Assembly: GCF_003012935.1 (NCBI RefSeq)
Contig: NZ_PUDR01000020.1
Span: 1 to 64,000 of the forward strand
From: Pannonibacter carbonis
GTDB taxonomy: Bacteria; Pseudomonadota; Alphaproteobacteria; Rhizobiales; Stappiaceae
Direction of reading: 5' to 3'
DNA: 64,000 nt
Shown: piece after piece, positions 62,716 through 64,000 of the stretch
How the letters are laid out: every line of letters starts with the position of its first letter
Numbering within the stretch: the stretch's first letter is position 1
Translations under genes and position numbers: made by a program
The notes under the pieces: generated by a model
Database searches by the model: none
The model's input: only the letters and a program-made list of their open reading frames with translations
What the model was told of the DNA's origin: nothing

Positions 62716-64000
62716 TCAGAAGCTCGCCTTCAGTCCTAGATAGAAGGCCCGGCCGTCGCCTGGCAGGAAGGCAGCCTGGTCGGCGCGCGCCTGATCGACG
62801 ATCAGGATCGAGGAGGCATATTTCTGGTCAAACACATTCGTGACCTCGCCGAACAGGCTGACCCGCTCCGTCAGCTTGTAGCTGGCATTCACGTCAACGA
62901 GGGCATAGGGGTCGGCATAGAGCGTGTTCATGTTGTCGACCGGCGTGCGGGTCGGCACCCATTTCAATGCCGCACCGACGCTCAGTCCCTCGATGGGCTG
63001 GTAGTCGAGGCCGAGACTGAGGATATGGGCAGGCGCGCCACCCAGCCGGTTGTTGCCGCGCAGCCGGTCATCGACAAAGCGGAAATCCTGGAACGTGTAG
63101 GCGATGCGGCCGGTGATCTGATCTGTCAGTTGGGCCGTCAGGTTGGCATCCACCCCGACATGTCGGGTACGGCCGGCGTTCATGGCCCCAAGCGAGGCGC
63201 CGGTTTCATCGCGCAAGCTCAGCAGTTCATCATCGTAAAGCGCGTAATAGGCCGAGATTTCGGACGAAACCTGGCCAAACTCGCCACGCCAGCCCCCCTC
63301 GACGGTCGTTGCCGTCTGGGCCTTCAGGTTGGGCGTGGCAAAGACAGCCGCCCTCAGGCCCGGATTGGCCGGGTTCGGACGTCCCGCACTGCTGGTCGGC
63401 GTACCATTGACGGTGGACAGCAGGTCATCATGGGTCGGCGGCTCGAAGCTGCGGCTGATCGCGGCAAACAGGAGGTTCTGATCATCCAGTTGCCAGCTCG
63501 CCCCGAGGCTCGGCGTGAAACCGGCATAATCGCGGTTGTAGGACGAACTGACGGCCGGCACCGCGCCGGCAGGCAGTGCCATGCCCGGGCGGGCCGGATT
63601 GAAGGCCAGTGTCGGCCGTGTCGCCTGGCCATAGCGGTCCCGGTTCTCACGATGCGCGAAGGCACCGGCAATCGCCGGTGAAACCGTGATCGTGTCCGTG
63701 ACCGGCAGGTTGAGCCCGAGCGAGGCAGACAGGGTCGACGACGTCAGATCGCTCTTGCCGAACATCGCGCCGGTCTTGCCGGCATTGTTGAGGAAATACC
63801 GGCGCTGCGCCTCGCCTGCGGTCACCTGCGCCGTTGCCTCGACGAGCGGCAGCCTGGCATCCTGATCCGGTGCGTAGGCGTAACGGGCAACGGCGGTCAC
63901 ATCGCCGCCCAGGGTTTCACGAACACCGGAGGAGACCGGAAAGCGGAACGTGTCATCCGTATAGGTGTAACCGAGGGCCAGATCGAAGAGATGCGCGTCA
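62716..64000 (-). CDS. TonB-dependent receptor, 3' part (5' end outside the window)
   Basis: An open frame runs from a stop at 62716 to the window edge; the start is beyond 64000. The residues visible are outer-membrane beta-barrel repeats (LFAAISRSFEPPTHDDL, FDLALGYTYTDDTFRFP, GRIAYTFQDFRFVDDRLRGNNRLGGAPAHIL) and the C-terminus GRAFYLGLKASF ends in Phe, as outer membrane barrels do. The sequence resembles siderophore or metal-chelate receptors; a copper receptor like NosA/OprC is possible but not shown. Confidence 0.85.
   Translation of the reverse strand, partial: DAHLFDLALGYTYTDDTFRFPVSSGVRETLGGDVTAVARYAYAPDQDARLPLVEATAQVTAGEAQRRYFLNNAGKTGAMFGKSDLTSSTLSASLGLNLPVTDTITVSPAIAGAFAHRENRDRYGQATRPTLAFNPARPGMALPAGAVPAVSSSYNRDYAGFTPSLGASWQLDDQNLLFAAISRSFEPPTHDDLLSTVNGTPTSSAGRPNPANPGLRAAVFATPNLKAQTATTVEGGWRGEFGQVSSEISAYYALYDDELLSLRDETGASLGAMNAGRTRHVGVDANLTAQLTDQITGRIAYTFQDFRFVDDRLRGNNRLGGAPAHILSLGLDYQPIEGLSVGAALKWVPTRTPVDNMNTLYADPYALVDVNASYKLTERVSLFGEVTNVFDQKYASSILIVDQARADQAAFLPGDGRAFYLGLKASF

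Noticed and set aside
1-64000. tRNA or rRNA genes, or attachment sites for an integrative element
   Set aside because: None was recognisable, so no integration site can be claimed for the left part.

Overview
The window is G+C-rich, densely packed DNA from a denitrifying alphaproteobacterium. The gene orders nosCRZDFYLX, narK(fusion)-narGHJI, norCBQD and nirK-nirV, with paired FNR-type and NnrR-type sites, are typical of Hyphomicrobiales/Rhodobacterales. I lean towards a Stappia/Pannonibacter-like member of Hyphomicrobiales, but that is inference because no rRNA or tRNA gene is present.

Layout. (1) 1-2124: two uncharacterised minus-strand genes and a divergent XRE-type regulator, an accessory cassette. 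(2) 2125-3133: a decayed IS3-family (IS407-like) element with both terminal inverted repeats, a frameshifted orfA and an orfB that lost its middle. (3) 3160-15570: a complete type I-C CRISPR-Cas locus read on the minus strand as cas3, cas5, cas8c, cas7, cas4, cas1, cas2, leader, then an array of 60 repeats and 59 spacers. The leader-distal end of the array nearly abuts the insertion sequence. (4) 15571-16035: an intergenic region with an 8-copy GGATCAC tandem repeat and an FNR box. (5) 16036-25214: the nitrous oxide reductase operon nosCRZDFYLX. (6) 25235-36779: the nitrate respiration operon narK-narGHJI with a parvulin, a carbonic anhydrase and a DUF2478 gene, then the divergent regulator narR. 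(7) 37712-43803: nnrU, ubiX-like and ubiD-like genes, ubiTUV for O2-independent ubiquinone synthesis, and mog for molybdenum cofactor. (8) 44016-49887: norCBQD and a convergent nnrS. (9) 49890-53108: hemN, DUF1858, DUF6522 and DUF2249 proteins and nnrR. (10) 53281-62668: nirK-nirV and a run of accessory genes (DUF2249, MIP18-type, ccoG-like, pseudoazurin, two more nnrS genes, a MerF-like protein). (11) 62716-64000: the 3' part of a TonB-dependent receptor gene.

How it works together. Nitrate is imported by NarK and reduced by NarGHI. NirK, fed by pseudoazurin, makes NO; NorCB makes N2O; NosZ makes N2. UbiTUV supply quinone without oxygen, HemN supplies haem without oxygen, and Mog supplies molybdopterin. 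Operator sequences suggest two regulons: TTGAY-N4-RTCAA sites at nos, narK, narR and ubi, and TTGCG-N4-CGCAA sites at nor and nirK.

Most notable observation. The 483-bp gap between cas3 and cas5 holds what looks like a CRISPR-regulated toxin-antitoxin or Cas-autorepression module (CreTA/CreR-like). It contains a small hydrophobic ORF of 30 codons with a good Shine-Dalgarno, followed by a degenerate repeat that keeps the type I-C stem and 3' handle, followed by a guide whose first 16 nt match perfectly a site just upstream of the small ORF's predicted promoter. That site carries a 5'-TTC PAM. CreTA-type modules are known from other type I loci; I do not recognise this peptide or this exact arrangement.
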